A stretch of DNA of 10,084 bases from contig JAGQTR010000053.1 of the NCBI GenBank assembly GCA_020438915.1, positions 1-10,084 of the forward strand, in the 5' to 3' direction. The DNA comes from Mycobacterium sp. GTDB lineage: Bacteria; Actinomycetota; Actinomycetes; Mycobacteriales; Mycobacteriaceae. Below, in pieces: positions 1 to 7,378 of this stretch. The notes under the pieces are model-generated. The model saw only the letters and a list, made by a program, of their open reading frames with translations. It had not been told where the DNA came from and made no database searches. Both the position numbers and the translations under genes were made by a program. Positions within the stretch are counted from its first letter, which is position 1, and every line of letters starts with the position of its first letter.

Positions 1-974
1 CGGTGCTCGATCAGATCGCGCACCCCGCCGGTTCCGAGCCGCTCACGGAACGCCTGCACGGTGTAGCCGATGACCGTCGCATCGGTTTTCGCCCGCACCG
101 TCGCGTTGCGCGGCAGGTGAAACAGCGGGCCGATCTCACCGAAATAGTCGCCGGGCGCAGCCACCTTCAGCAGGTCCTCGCCACCGCCGGCCAGTTCGCG
201 CACCATCTCGACCTCACCCTCGCGCACGACGTAGATCAGGTCGCCCATCGTGCCCTGTTCGAAGAGCACGTCGCCGGCCTCCAGCTCCACGGTTTGGGGC
301 TCGCGGTCCGTGGAGGCGAACTCCGGCACCAGCTCGACGATGCGATCGGCCAACGGCAGAATCCGGCTGTCGTGGGTGGCGACGACCACCATTCGGTCAC
401 CGGTGGCGAGTTCGCGGATCAGTCGCAGCACCTCCTCGACCTGGATGAAGTCCAGATGCGCCGTCGGCTCGTCGGCCAGCACCAGCGGGGGATCCAGCGC
501 AATGGCCCGCGCCACCGCGACGCGCTGTTGTTGTCCTCCGCTCAGATCCCCTGGATGGTGGGACATCCGGTCCTTCAAGCCGACGCGGGTGAGCAGTTCC
601 ACAGCCTTCTCGCGCGCCTCGCGACGGGACATGCCGGCCGCGTGCATCGGCACCGTCACGTTCTCCAGGGCGGTCAGGCTGGGGACCAGGTTGAACGCCT
701 GGAACACGATGCCGACCGTTTCGCGCCGGTAGTTCGACAGCGCACGGTTGTCCAGCGAGGTGACTTCGACGTCGCCGAACTTGATCGCCCCGGACTGCGG
801 ACGCAGGATGCCGCCGAGGCAGGACAGCAAGGTCGTCTTTCCGCAACCGCTGGGGCCCAGCAGGATCACCAACGAACCGGCGGCCACGTCGAGGTTGAAA
901 TGATCGATCGGTCGGACCGCTTGGCCGCCCATGGAGTACTCGACCACCAGGTTCTGAATGGACAGATCACCCAC
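1..974 (-). CDS. ABC transporter ATP-binding protein with C-terminal cyclic-nucleotide-binding domain (3' end cut by window)
   Basis: Energises the FtsX-type permease encoded just upstream; a cytoplasmic ATPase of the MacB/LolD class. Numbering from the GTG at 974: Walker A GPSGCGKT (about 40-47), Q-loop FQAFNLVPSL (91-100), signature LSGGQQQR (144-151), Walker B LVLADEPT (164-171) and switch His201 (VATHD). A cNMP-binding domain follows from about residue 228 to the edge. Its phosphate-binding cassette runs GDYFGEIG...LPRNATVRA, with Glu280 and Arg289 in the places that contact cAMP in CRP. The window shows 324 codons; I recall the M. tuberculosis homologue Rv0073 as about 330 aa, so only a few residues should be missing. 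The GTG lies 2 bp after the permease stop and 8 nt after a GGAGGT. Rv0073 is annotated as glutamine transport, but nothing here supports an amino-acid substrate: FtsX-type systems usually handle lipids, peptides or lipoproteins, or act mechanically on the envelope. The family call is secure; substrate and ligand are unknown. Confidence 0.93.
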   Translation of the reverse strand, partial: MGDLSIQNLVVEYSMGGQAVRPIDHFNLDVAAGSLVILLGPSGCGKTTLLSCLGGILRPQSGAIKFGDVEVTSLDNRALSNYRRETVGIVFQAFNLVPSLTALENVTVPMHAAGMSRREAREKAVELLTRVGLKDRMSHHPGDLSGGQQQRVAVARAIALDPPLVLADEPTAHLDFIQVEEVLRLIRELATGDRMVVVATHDSRILPLADRIVELVPEFASTDREPQTVELEAGDVLFEQGTMGDLIYVVREGEVEMVRELAGGGEDLLKVAAPGDYFGEIGPLFHLPRNATVRAKTDATVIGYTVQAFRERLGTGGVRDLIEH

Positions 975-976
975 GG

Positions 977-2026
977 CTAAGGACCTCCGAACGCCAGCGC
1001 GGGATCGACGGACACCGCGCGGTGAAGCCCGGTGGCGCTGGCCACCAGACCGATCACGACGGCGAGCACGGGTAATGCCACGAAGGCCTCTCCGGGGACG
1101 ATGACCTGCATCGGGAACAGCGGCGCGAGCATCTTGGAGAGCGCGACGCCCACAATCGCGGCCAGCAGCGCCACGATGACCGATTGCATGGCCAATCCGG
1201 CGGCTACCTCGCGGGTCGGGACGCCGATGGCCTTGAACACCGCGAAATCTCGCAAACGCTCGAGCGCGGAAAGGTAGATCACCGAGCCGACGATCAACGC
1301 CGCCACGATCCACAGCAGGACCGCGACGATCGAGATCGCATCGACGGCAACCTTGAGCGGTCTCAGCAGATCGGCGGTCGCGCCCTCGCGGTCCACGGCC
1401 TGATAGCCGGCGGGAACCTCCCCGAGATCGCCCCGGATCCCGATCGATGCGACCAGCGCTTGACCGCCGTATACCAACTCCTGAGCGCCCTTGGTGGTGA
1501 AGAAGATGTTGGGCAGGTTGGCCAACGCGGTGGAGTTCTCCACGATGCCGACGATGCGCAGCTTGGTCGATGCGATTTCGATGTCATCGCCCACCTGGCG
1601 TCCCAGCGTGCTCGACACCGCGACCTCGTCGGGCGTCGCCGGTGCCCGGCCCTGCGAGGTGGCCGGCATACCCGGCCCGTCCTTGGGAGCGCCGAACAAG
1701 TTGGCATTGCGCGTCGAATCGCCCTCGGTGATCGTGCCGCCGGCGTACACCAGCGGGGCTGCTGCATCTACCCCGGGTGCGGCCGCGATCCGTCGAAGTT
1801 CGGTCGGCGCGAACGGCGTAGCCCCCACGAACGGGCCGGACGCGCCGGCCTTCACCACGAACGTATCGACGCCGAGGGCGTTGACGGTCCGATCGGCCTC
1901 CACCCGGAAGCCGTTCGCGAGCCCGGTGAGTACCAGCGTCATCGCGAAGATGATGGCGGTACTGAGCACCGCGATGACAAAGCGCCGTTTGCGCCACTGC
2001 ATGTCGCGCAGCGCGGCAATTAGCAT
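977..2026 (-). CDS. FtsX/MacB-like ABC transporter permease
   Basis: A 349-aa inner-membrane permease partner of the ATPase encoded 2 bp downstream. It has the four-helix FtsX layout: a basic N-terminus (WRKRR, 11-15), TM1 at about 16-37, a large extracytoplasmic domain (about 40-220), then TM2 (229-252), TM3 (275-298) and TM4 (315-335). The conserved FtsX cytoplasmic loop ERLRDFAVFKAIGVPTREV (256-274) follows TM2. There is only one FtsX domain, so a working transporter would be a homodimer with two ATPases. Length, start and the C-terminus (DPALAFGGP) match what I recall of M. tuberculosis Rv0072, also 349 aa. The ATG at 2026 has no convincing Shine-Dalgarno; the next in-frame ATG (codon 9) would cut the cytoplasmic N-terminus. 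The 67-bp gap to the sulfatase gene upstream (2027-2093) shows no hairpin or T-run, so read-through is plausible. Cargo cannot be deduced. Confidence 0.93.
   Translation of the reverse strand: MLIAALRDMQWRKRRFVIAVLSTAIIFAMTLVLTGLANGFRVEADRTVNALGVDTFVVKAGASGPFVGATPFAPTELRRIAAAPGVDAAAPLVYAGGTITEGDSTRNANLFGAPKDGPGMPATSQGRAPATPDEVAVSSTLGRQVGDDIEIASTKLRIVGIVENSTALANLPNIFFTTKGAQELVYGGQALVASIGIRGDLGEVPAGYQAVDREGATADLLRPLKVAVDAISIVAVLLWIVAALIVGSVIYLSALERLRDFAVFKAIGVPTREVAAGLAMQSVIVALLAAIVGVALSKMLAPLFPMQVIVPGEAFVALPVLAVVIGLVASATGLHRAVSVDPALAFGGP
983..988 (-). promoter_or_regulatory. Shine-Dalgarno for the ABC ATPase gene
   Basis: On the minus strand GGAGGT lies inside the last codons of the permease gene, 8 nt before the GTG at 974. 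It supports that start codon over internal alternatives and suggests translational coupling of permease and ATPase. Confidence 0.75.
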
Positions 2027-2093
2027 TTGCGCGACGTTACCGAGGATCGCTGATTCGCGGGCCGGGTTTGGCGAGGTCTGCGCGGACGGCGGT

Positions 2094-3950
2094 TCACTGG
2101 GTGGGCTGATCTTTGCCCAGCAGTTCGCGCACAGCGCGCATCGGTGCCCATCGCGGGGACGTGCGGGGAGACCGACGGGCAGCGTACGGCCAGGGATTGT
2201 TCCGCTCGGGAACGGACTCCGCGCGTACGTGTTTGAGCTGTGTCCGCAGGTAGGCGCGCAGATCGTGCAGCTCGGGATCGGTCCAGCGGTTGCGCGCTTC
2301 TACCGCATCGTCGGTCAGATCGTAGAGCTCCCACTGGTCCTCGAGTGGGTCGCTGCGGTACATCGGACCCCCCATCCCGTCGGCGGCAAGATGACGCACG
2401 CCCGGTTCGGTCCAGGTGCCCGGGTCGTCGAAGGTGCGTACCAGCTTCCACACATGCCCACGGCCGCCTTGTGCGGCCGATTCGTCCACGCGCACCACCA
2501 TGCCCTCGAAGTTGGCCGCTGTGTGGGCGGGAATCCGGATGCGCAGCGGGGCAGGCGGATTCGACGTCAACTTCAGCGCCCGTGCCAGCCCCGAGGCGCC
2601 GCTGTCGCCTTCGAGCATGTTGTCGCGCGTCAACAGGTACACCGCCCGCCCGTCGTCGGCCGCAGCACCGTCGACCACCGGCATCAGGTCGCGACCCGGC
2701 AGCGGATGAACCTCGGAGAATGACCGGCCCAGGGAAGCCGAAACGGCGTCGACGTCGACTCCGGCGGCCGATAACAGTGTCGGTACCAGGTCGACGTGTG
2801 ACGTCGGCGCGGTCACCGTGCGCGGCGACGTCGGGTGCGTGCCGACCCTGACGATCACGAACGGTACCCGGGTTGCCTCGTCGTAGAGGTTGAACCATTT
2901 TTGGTGCAGGCCGCCGTGGGCGCCCAGAAGGTCACCGTGGTCGGCGGTACGCACCAGGACGGTGTCATCGGGCCCGCCGTCGGTCCCGCCTTCGGTGACC
3001 GCGCGGCGCACCCGGTCGATCGGGGTATCGACTTCGGCGTGCAACCGGTAGTAGAGGTCCCGGTATTGCTGCGCGTTGCGCTGGTAGGTGCGCTCGATCA
3101 CCCGCGCCGGACCGTAGCCCGAGTAATAGGCCTCGCGGAAGGCGATCTGAGCGGCCGGTTTGGTCGAGAGGTCTTCCTCCGCGGTGGGTGCGGGTGGGAT
3201 CGGCGGCGGATCCAGGGGTGACGGCTGGATCGGGTTTCGTCGCGCCCACGCTGGGAACAGCACGATGTCATGCGGGTTGACGAAGCTGGCCACCAGCAGG
3301 AACGGCCGCAGCGCGGCGGGGTCACCCGCGCGGCGCCGCGCGTAGCGGTCCTCAAGCCAGGCCACGACCCGGTCGGCGATCAGCGGATCGCGGCGGATAC
3401 CGGCGTCGGCGAGCTTCCCCCCGTGCGGCTCCGGGCCGACCCATCCCGAGAATCCGTAAGGGTCAAGCGGATTGGCATCCACATAACGGCGCACCGCGTC
3501 GGCGTCGACGACCCCGCGGTCGTCGTTGGTGGCCAGCGACTCTCCGGTGGCCGGGTCGGTCAGGTCGGCATGGGTGATATGCCACTTGCCGTCATAGTGG
3601 GTGTCATAGCCCGCTGCGCGGAACCAGTTGCCGAGCGTGGGCACCTCGCCGCGGCGCAGCCAGCGCAGTCGCGAGTCGTCGTGGGCCTTTCCGATGCCGT
3701 CGGTCTGGGTGACACCGTGCAGGTCGGGGTACTGACCGGTGAAGATGGTCGGCCGGCTGGGTACGCAGGCCAGCGAGCCGGTGTAGTGGCGCACAAAGCT
3801 GACACCGTGCTCGTCGAACCACTTTCTGCCGGTCAGCGTTTGGTCACGCCAGGTGGTGATCCGCTCGGTTTCATACGGTGGGGCCGCACGTTCCTCGTCG
3901 GTCATCACGATGACGATGTCGGGCTGGTGACCGCTCGTGGGGGAAGTCAT
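2094..3950 (-). CDS. Type I (formylglycine) sulfatase family hydrolase
   Basis: A 618-aa member of the alkaline-phosphatase-superfamily sulfatases, predicted to hydrolyse a sulfate ester or possibly a phosphonate/phosphate ester. The activation motif C-x-P-S-R is at 62-66 (CVPSR); Cys62 would be oxidised to formylglycine by a separate enzyme not encoded here. Other expected active-site elements are visible: VMTDEE near the N-terminus (Asp18), GKWH (Lys122, His124), NPHD (His228), ADHGD (Asp337, His338) and HQKW (Lys351). The N-terminus (MTSPTSGHQPDIVIV) lacks a signal peptide or lipobox, so a cytoplasmic enzyme is expected, unlike many exported arylsulfatases. The ATG at 3950 has AGAGGA 4 nt upstream and overlaps the SRPBCC stop by 4 bp (ATGA). 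The reading frame stays open to 4418, but that extension lies over the SRPBCC gene and is not protein-like. Length and the SRPBCC partner resemble what I recall of the M. tuberculosis pair Rv3076-Rv3077. The family is secure, the substrate unknown. Confidence 0.92.
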   Translation of the reverse strand: MTSPTSGHQPDIVIVMTDEERAAPPYETERITTWRDQTLTGRKWFDEHGVSFVRHYTGSLACVPSRPTIFTGQYPDLHGVTQTDGIGKAHDDSRLRWLRRGEVPTLGNWFRAAGYDTHYDGKWHITHADLTDPATGESLATNDDRGVVDADAVRRYVDANPLDPYGFSGWVGPEPHGGKLADAGIRRDPLIADRVVAWLEDRYARRRAGDPAALRPFLLVASFVNPHDIVLFPAWARRNPIQPSPLDPPPIPPAPTAEEDLSTKPAAQIAFREAYYSGYGPARVIERTYQRNAQQYRDLYYRLHAEVDTPIDRVRRAVTEGGTDGGPDDTVLVRTADHGDLLGAHGGLHQKWFNLYDEATRVPFVIVRVGTHPTSPRTVTAPTSHVDLVPTLLSAAGVDVDAVSASLGRSFSEVHPLPGRDLMPVVDGAAADDGRAVYLLTRDNMLEGDSGASGLARALKLTSNPPAPLRIRIPAHTAANFEGMVVRVDESAAQGGRGHVWKLVRTFDDPGTWTEPGVRHLAADGMGGPMYRSDPLEDQWELYDLTDDAVEARNRWTDPELHDLRAYLRTQLKHVRAESVPERNNPWPYAARRSPRTSPRWAPMRAVRELLGKDQPTQ

Positions 3951-4393
3951 CGGGTCCTCTCTAGGTGCCTGGCCAGCGAGTCCAGCAAAGGCTTGGATCG
4001 CTTCGCGAACAACCGCGCGCCGACACGTTCGACGACCAAGCGGAGCGGATGAGGCTTCATCCAGACAGTGCTGGTGAGCGTTACGGTAGTCCGGCCGTTG
4101 CCGGCAGGGGTCACATTCCATCGGTTCGACGCCGACAACATCGACGGCAGCCCGGAGATGTCGTAGGCGAGCAGTCGCGGCGGTGCGAATGCGGTGATCG
4201 TTTCGACCAACGTGTCCCGGCCCACCTGCACCCGGCGCGTCATACCGATCGGGTCGGCGTCTGCACCGGTGCTGAGCACACAGGAATGGTCGACGCCATC
4301 GGCCCAGGTGCTGAGCGCGCCGAAGTCTGCCAGGACGTCCCAGATCGCTTCGGGTTCGGCGCTGATGGTGCGGGAAAAGCTGACTTCGGCCAT
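3947..4393 (-). CDS. SRPBCC (START/polyketide-cyclase-like) family protein
   Basis: A 148-aa single-domain protein. It opens with the family pattern FSRTISAEPEAIWDVLADF (about 6-24), the first strand and helix of the SRPBCC fold, then the strand pattern (ADPIGMTRRVQV, DTLVETITAF) and a long C-terminal helix (about 116-145) that closes the hydrophobic cavity. Such proteins bind or transform hydrophobic ligands (lipids, steroids, polyketides). No catalytic residues can be assigned, so this may be a binding or carrier protein. The ATG at 4393 was chosen because the domain begins there and GGATGGAG lies just upstream; the open frame back to 4621 runs antiparallel-looking, Ser/Arg-rich sequence over the TetR gene. 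It sits 37 bp after the TetR gene and overlaps the sulfatase start by 4 bp, so the two probably act on the same ligand. The fold assignment is good; function is unknown. Confidence 0.87.
   Translation of the reverse strand: MAEVSFSRTISAEPEAIWDVLADFGALSTWADGVDHSCVLSTGADADPIGMTRRVQVGRDTLVETITAFAPPRLLAYDISGLPSMLSASNRWNVTPAGNGRTTVTLTSTVWMKPHPLRLVVERVGARLFAKRSKPLLDSLARHLERTR
3955..3960 (-). promoter_or_regulatory. Shine-Dalgarno for the sulfatase gene
   Basis: AGAGGA on the minus strand, 4 nt before the ATG at 3950 and inside the last codons of the SRPBCC gene. It fixes the sulfatase start and, with the ATGA overlap, implies coupled translation of the two proteins. Confidence 0.65.
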
Positions 4394-4430
4394 GGCTCCA
4401 TCCAACTCTGTTGAGCACCGCGACGCGAGG

Positions 4431-5006
4431 TCAGGTCCAGTGGATGCCACGCAGGACGGTCCGGGTGATCGATTCGGCCCGGCCGCGCTCGAACGAGCGT
4501 CCTTCGCCCAGGATCGCGTAAACGATGCCTCCGACGATGGCATCGGAGGCATCCCGCGCCGTCGGCGGGTCGAGATTTTCAGCCAGCAGTCGGTTGCGCA
4601 CGGTGTCGTGCAGTGGGGCACTGAAACCGGCGCGCAACCGGGTCGCGGTGTCGGAGTGCTCCATCCCGGCTGTGGTGAGGATGCGCAGCATGGCGTTGCC
4701 TCGCGCTGTCGTCAGGGCGGTCGCGAGGCGCACCGACCACCGGCAAATATCAGCGACGACATCCTCGGTCGGCCGGATCGGCAGCAGGATCTTGTCGGCG
4801 TCCTCCAGGATGACGTCAGCGACGAGCGCGTGTCTGCTCGGCCACCAGCGGTAGATTGTCTGCTTTCCGACTCCCGCGCGGGCAGCCACCGCCTCGATGC
4901 TGAGTTTGTCGAAGCCGCGGTCCAGCAGCAGTTCCCGGGTGGCGGTGACGATAGCCATCCGAGACTTCTCGCTGCGCCGACGGGGTGCAGCGATATGGGT
5001 CGCCAT
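4431..5006 (-). CDS. TetR/AcrR-family transcriptional regulator
   Basis: A 191-aa one-component repressor-type regulator of normal TetR size. The N-terminal DNA-binding domain (about 13-60) shows helix 1 (SRMAIVTATRELLLDRGF), the helix-turn-helix IEAVAARAGVGKQTIYRWW (37-55) and the usual next helix (RHALVADVI). The rest is a divergent all-helical ligand-binding and dimerisation domain, in which the inducer cannot be read. The ATG at 5006 gives a standard N-terminus with a basic arm (PRRRSEKSR) before helix 1; the frame is open upstream to 5897 only because it is antisense to the dehydrogenase gene. Its Shine-Dalgarno is weak. It is divergent from the acyl-CoA dehydrogenase gene across 105 bp containing a perfect palindrome, and first in a run with the SRPBCC and sulfatase genes. 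It probably represses both directions and itself, relieved by an acyl-CoA or pathway intermediate (inference). Confidence 0.93.
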   Translation of the reverse strand: MATHIAAPRRRSEKSRMAIVTATRELLLDRGFDKLSIEAVAARAGVGKQTIYRWWPSRHALVADVILEDADKILLPIRPTEDVVADICRWSVRLATALTTARGNAMLRILTTAGMEHSDTATRLRAGFSAPLHDTVRNRLLAENLDPPTARDASDAIVGGIVYAILGEGRSFERGRAESITRTVLRGIHWT

Positions 5007-5021
5007 CAGGGGTCCGCCGGC

Positions 5022-5050
5022 TTTACACGCTGGGGCATCGCCCGTAGTCT
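5022..5050 (+). promoter_or_regulatory. Candidate sigma70/SigA-type promoter for the acyl-CoA dehydrogenase gene
   Basis: TTTACA (5022-5027; one mismatch to TTGACA), then 17 bp, then TAGTCT (5045-5050), which fits the loose mycobacterial TAnnnT -10. A start near 5057 would put the palindrome at 5058-5078 directly on the initial transcribed region, a classic place for repression. Only motif matching supports it. I found no comparably good promoter for the TetR direction. Confidence 0.4.
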
Positions 5051-5057
5051 GCCACAA

Positions 5058-5078
5058 GACGAGACGTTTCGTCTCGTC
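5058..5078. promoter_or_regulatory. Perfect inverted repeat, probable TetR-family operator
   Basis: GACGAGACG (5058-5066), spacer TTT, CGTCTCGTC (5070-5078): two perfect 9-bp arms around a 3-bp spacer. It lies 33 bp before the dehydrogenase ATG and 51 bp before the TetR ATG. The length and symmetry suit a TetR dimer site, and a divergent gene next to its own TetR regulator is the usual arrangement. I saw no second copy of the GACGAGACG half-site with its partner elsewhere in the window. Confidence 0.8.
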
Positions 5079-5111
5079 AAATGGTGGAGGGAAAATCCGG
5101 GTGAGCTGGTA

Positions 5112-7343
5112 ATGACGATCGGCCTGAGTCCCGAACAGCAGCAGCTGGCCGAAGCGGTCGCGCAGTTCGCCGTCCGCCACGCACCAATCGAGAAGACGCG
5201 CAAGACATTCGACGCACTTGCCGGCGGTGAGCCGCCGCAATGGTGGGACGACTTCGTCGTCAACGGCTTTCACGCGGTCCACCTGCCGGAGGCGGTGGGT
5301 GGACAGGGCGGCACTCTGATGGACACGGCATGCGTGGTCGAGTCGGCCGCCGCGGCGCTGCTGCCAGGACCGGTGTTGCCGACGGTGGCCGCGGGCGCGA
5401 TCGCCTCGCTGGCCGACAGCACGCCCGCGGCGCAGGCGCTGCTGGGCAGGCTCGCCCAAGGTGCAACCGCCGCGGCGATCATCGCCAACGACAACGGTTT
5501 TCTCCCAACACGCTCGGAGTCTGGCTGGACGGTGAGTGGCACCTCGACCCCGGTGCCGGGGGTGTGCTCGGCACAGGTGATCGTAGCCGCCGCCCACGCA
5601 GGCGACCAGACGCTGTGGTTTTTGCTGGATCCGTACCGGTCCGAGGTCGGAATCGACGCCAAGAACGGGACGGACAAGACCCTCGATGTCGGGGTGGTAC
5701 GCCTGGGCGGGTACCGGTGCGGCCCGCAGGACCTGCTGAGCGGGATCGATGATGTCCGCGCACAGTGCCTGACGGTGGCGTTGACGGCAAGCGCCGCCTC
5801 CGGGGTCATCCGCTGGTGTGTGGACGCCGTAACCGAGCACCTGAGGACCCGCGAACAGTTCGGCAAGCCGATCGGCACCTTCCAGGCGCTCCAGCACCAG
5901 GCGGCAATGTTGCTGATCAGCAGCGAGCTCGCGACCTCAGCGGCCTGGGACGCGGTGAGATCAGCTACCGAAAGCCCCGCGCAGAACCACATCGCGGCGG
6001 CCGGCGCCGCACTGATGGCGATCGCGCCGGCGCCGGACCTGGTCCTGGACGCGCTCACGATGTTCGGCGCCATCGGCTACACCTGGGAACACGATCTGCA
6101 CCTCTACTGGCGTAAGGCCACCAGCCTGGCGGCCTCGATCGGCCCCGCCGGGCGCTTCACTCAGGCCCTCGGTGAGCTGACGCGCACCCAAAGCCGGGAT
6201 GTCTCAGTCAAGCTCGGCGACCTCGAGGCTGAGTTTCGTCAGCGTGTTGCCGCGGTGCTCGACGAGGCCCAAACACTGCGCAACGACCGGCCCGGCCGCC
6301 AGGGTGACTACCCGAACCAGGCTAGAGGGCCGCAGCGCACGCTCCTTGCCGAGGCCGGTCTGATCGCCGCGCACTGGCCGTCGCCCTGGGGCCTCGAGGC
6401 GACGCAGCTGCAGCAGCTGATCGTCGACGAGGAGTTCACCAAACGGCCCGGCCTGGTGCGGCCGTCACTGGGCATCGCCGAATGGATCCTGCCCACGCTG
6501 ATCAGTTCGGCGCCGCAGCACATTCAGCAGCGGTTCATCCAGCCGACGCAGCGCGGTGAGCTCGGGTGGTGCCAATTGTTCAGTGAGCCTGGCGCCGGGT
6601 CCGACCTGGCCTCGCTGACGACCAGAGCGACCAAGGTCGACGGCGGCTGGTGTATCAACGGCCACAAGATCTGGACGTCATCAGCTCAAACCGCCGACTA
6701 CGGTGCGCTGCTGGCGCGTACCGATCCCGATGCCGCCAAGCACCGTGGAATTGGCTATTTCATCGTGGACATGAACTCGGAAGGCATTGAGCTGCAGCCC
6801 ATCCGGCAGGCGACCGGTGCGGCGCACTTCAACGAGGTGTTTCTCACCGACGTTTTCGTCCCCGACGAGCTCCTGCTCGGCGGACCCGCAGACGGCTGGA
6901 GCCTGGCGATCGCGACGATGGCCCAGGAGAGGGTCGCGATCAGCGGTTACGTCAATTTCGATCGAGCCGGTATCCTGCGGGACCTGGCCAATCGCGAAGG
7001 GCCCGAGCAGAACCGGGCGGTATTCGCCCTCGGCGAGGCCGATGCCTACGCCAACGCGATCAAGGTGCTGGCGGTGCGGGAGGTCAGCCGCCTGCTCGAC
7101 GGGCAGGCCCCCGGCCCGGCGTCCAGCATCGCCAAGGTCGCCATGAACGTGATGCTGCGCCGCACCTTCAAGGCGACCCTCGAGTTGTCGGCACCGTCGG
7201 CGCTGGTCGAGGAGGCCGACCCGGCGGGGCTACCGGTGGTCGAATCGTACTTCCATCTGCCCGCTGAGCTTATCGGCGGCGGCACCAAGGAGATTCAGCT
7301 CAACATCATCGCTCAGATGATCCTGGGACTGCCGCGCAAGTAA
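5112..7343 (+). CDS. Tandem-fused acyl-CoA dehydrogenase (FadE34/FadE22/FadE6-type)
   Basis: A 743-aa flavoprotein made of two acyl-CoA dehydrogenase (ACAD) units in tandem, predicted to introduce the alpha-beta double bond in an acyl-CoA (first step of beta-oxidation). N-terminal unit (about 1-365): REQFGKPIGTFQALQ and FGAIGYTWEHDLHLYWRKA (318-336). C-terminal unit (about 395-743): WCQLFSEPGAGSD (486-498), HKIWTSSA, and IGGGTKEIQLNIIA (721-734). The canonical MCAD catalytic Glu position is Gly723. A Glu instead occurs at 606 in MAQERVAISG, the helix-G position used by isovaleryl-CoA dehydrogenase, while the matching helix of the N-terminal unit (CLTVALTASAASG) has none. So one active centre per chain is likely. 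Such fusions mimic the heteromeric steroid side-chain ACADs, so a bulky or branched substrate is plausible. The ATG at 5112 has GGTGAG 7 nt upstream; the open frame back to 4194 is antisense to other genes. Which FadE this corresponds to is not decidable here. Confidence 0.93.
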   Translation: MTIGLSPEQQQLAEAVAQFAVRHAPIEKTRKTFDALAGGEPPQWWDDFVVNGFHAVHLPEAVGGQGGTLMDTACVVESAAAALLPGPVLPTVAAGAIASLADSTPAAQALLGRLAQGATAAAIIANDNGFLPTRSESGWTVSGTSTPVPGVCSAQVIVAAAHAGDQTLWFLLDPYRSEVGIDAKNGTDKTLDVGVVRLGGYRCGPQDLLSGIDDVRAQCLTVALTASAASGVIRWCVDAVTEHLRTREQFGKPIGTFQALQHQAAMLLISSELATSAAWDAVRSATESPAQNHIAAAGAALMAIAPAPDLVLDALTMFGAIGYTWEHDLHLYWRKATSLAASIGPAGRFTQALGELTRTQSRDVSVKLGDLEAEFRQRVAAVLDEAQTLRNDRPGRQGDYPNQARGPQRTLLAEAGLIAAHWPSPWGLEATQLQQLIVDEEFTKRPGLVRPSLGIAEWILPTLISSAPQHIQQRFIQPTQRGELGWCQLFSEPGAGSDLASLTTRATKVDGGWCINGHKIWTSSAQTADYGALLARTDPDAAKHRGIGYFIVDMNSEGIELQPIRQATGAAHFNEVFLTDVFVPDELLLGGPADGWSLAIATMAQERVAISGYVNFDRAGILRDLANREGPEQNRAVFALGEADAYANAIKVLAVREVSRLLDGQAPGPASSIAKVAMNVMLRRTFKATLELSAPSALVEEADPAGLPVVESYFHLPAELIGGGTKEIQLNIIAQMILGLPRK

Positions 7344-7378
7344 TCGGGTGGTCGGGGATGACGGGGAGTGCGCAACTG

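Noticed and set aside
3..980. Long plus-strand open frame (325 codons) opposite the ABC ATPase gene
   Set aside because: It is antisense to a gene with every ABC motif. Its translation is His/Arg/Gln-rich with no domain pattern, a common shadow of GC-rich coding sequence.
1..2026. Glutamine transporter annotation for the permease-ATPase pair
   Set aside because: The permease is FtsX/MacB-type, not an amino-acid-type permease, and no substrate-binding protein is encoded nearby. The historical name should not be carried over.
1491..2723. A 410-codon plus-strand open frame
   Set aside because: It is antisense to the FtsX permease and sulfatase genes, both strongly supported, and its translation looks like no protein family.
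4194..5111. In-frame upstream extension of the acyl-CoA dehydrogenase (306 codons)
   Set aside because: It runs antisense through the SRPBCC and TetR genes and across the palindrome, and shows no dehydrogenase homology. The normal N-terminus begins at 5112 behind a usable ribosome site.
7344..7378. Possible bidirectional terminator between the convergent dehydrogenase and cyclase genes
   Set aside because: The 35-bp gap has no stem-loop followed by T-runs on either strand. Termination may be Rho-dependent or occur inside the opposing gene.
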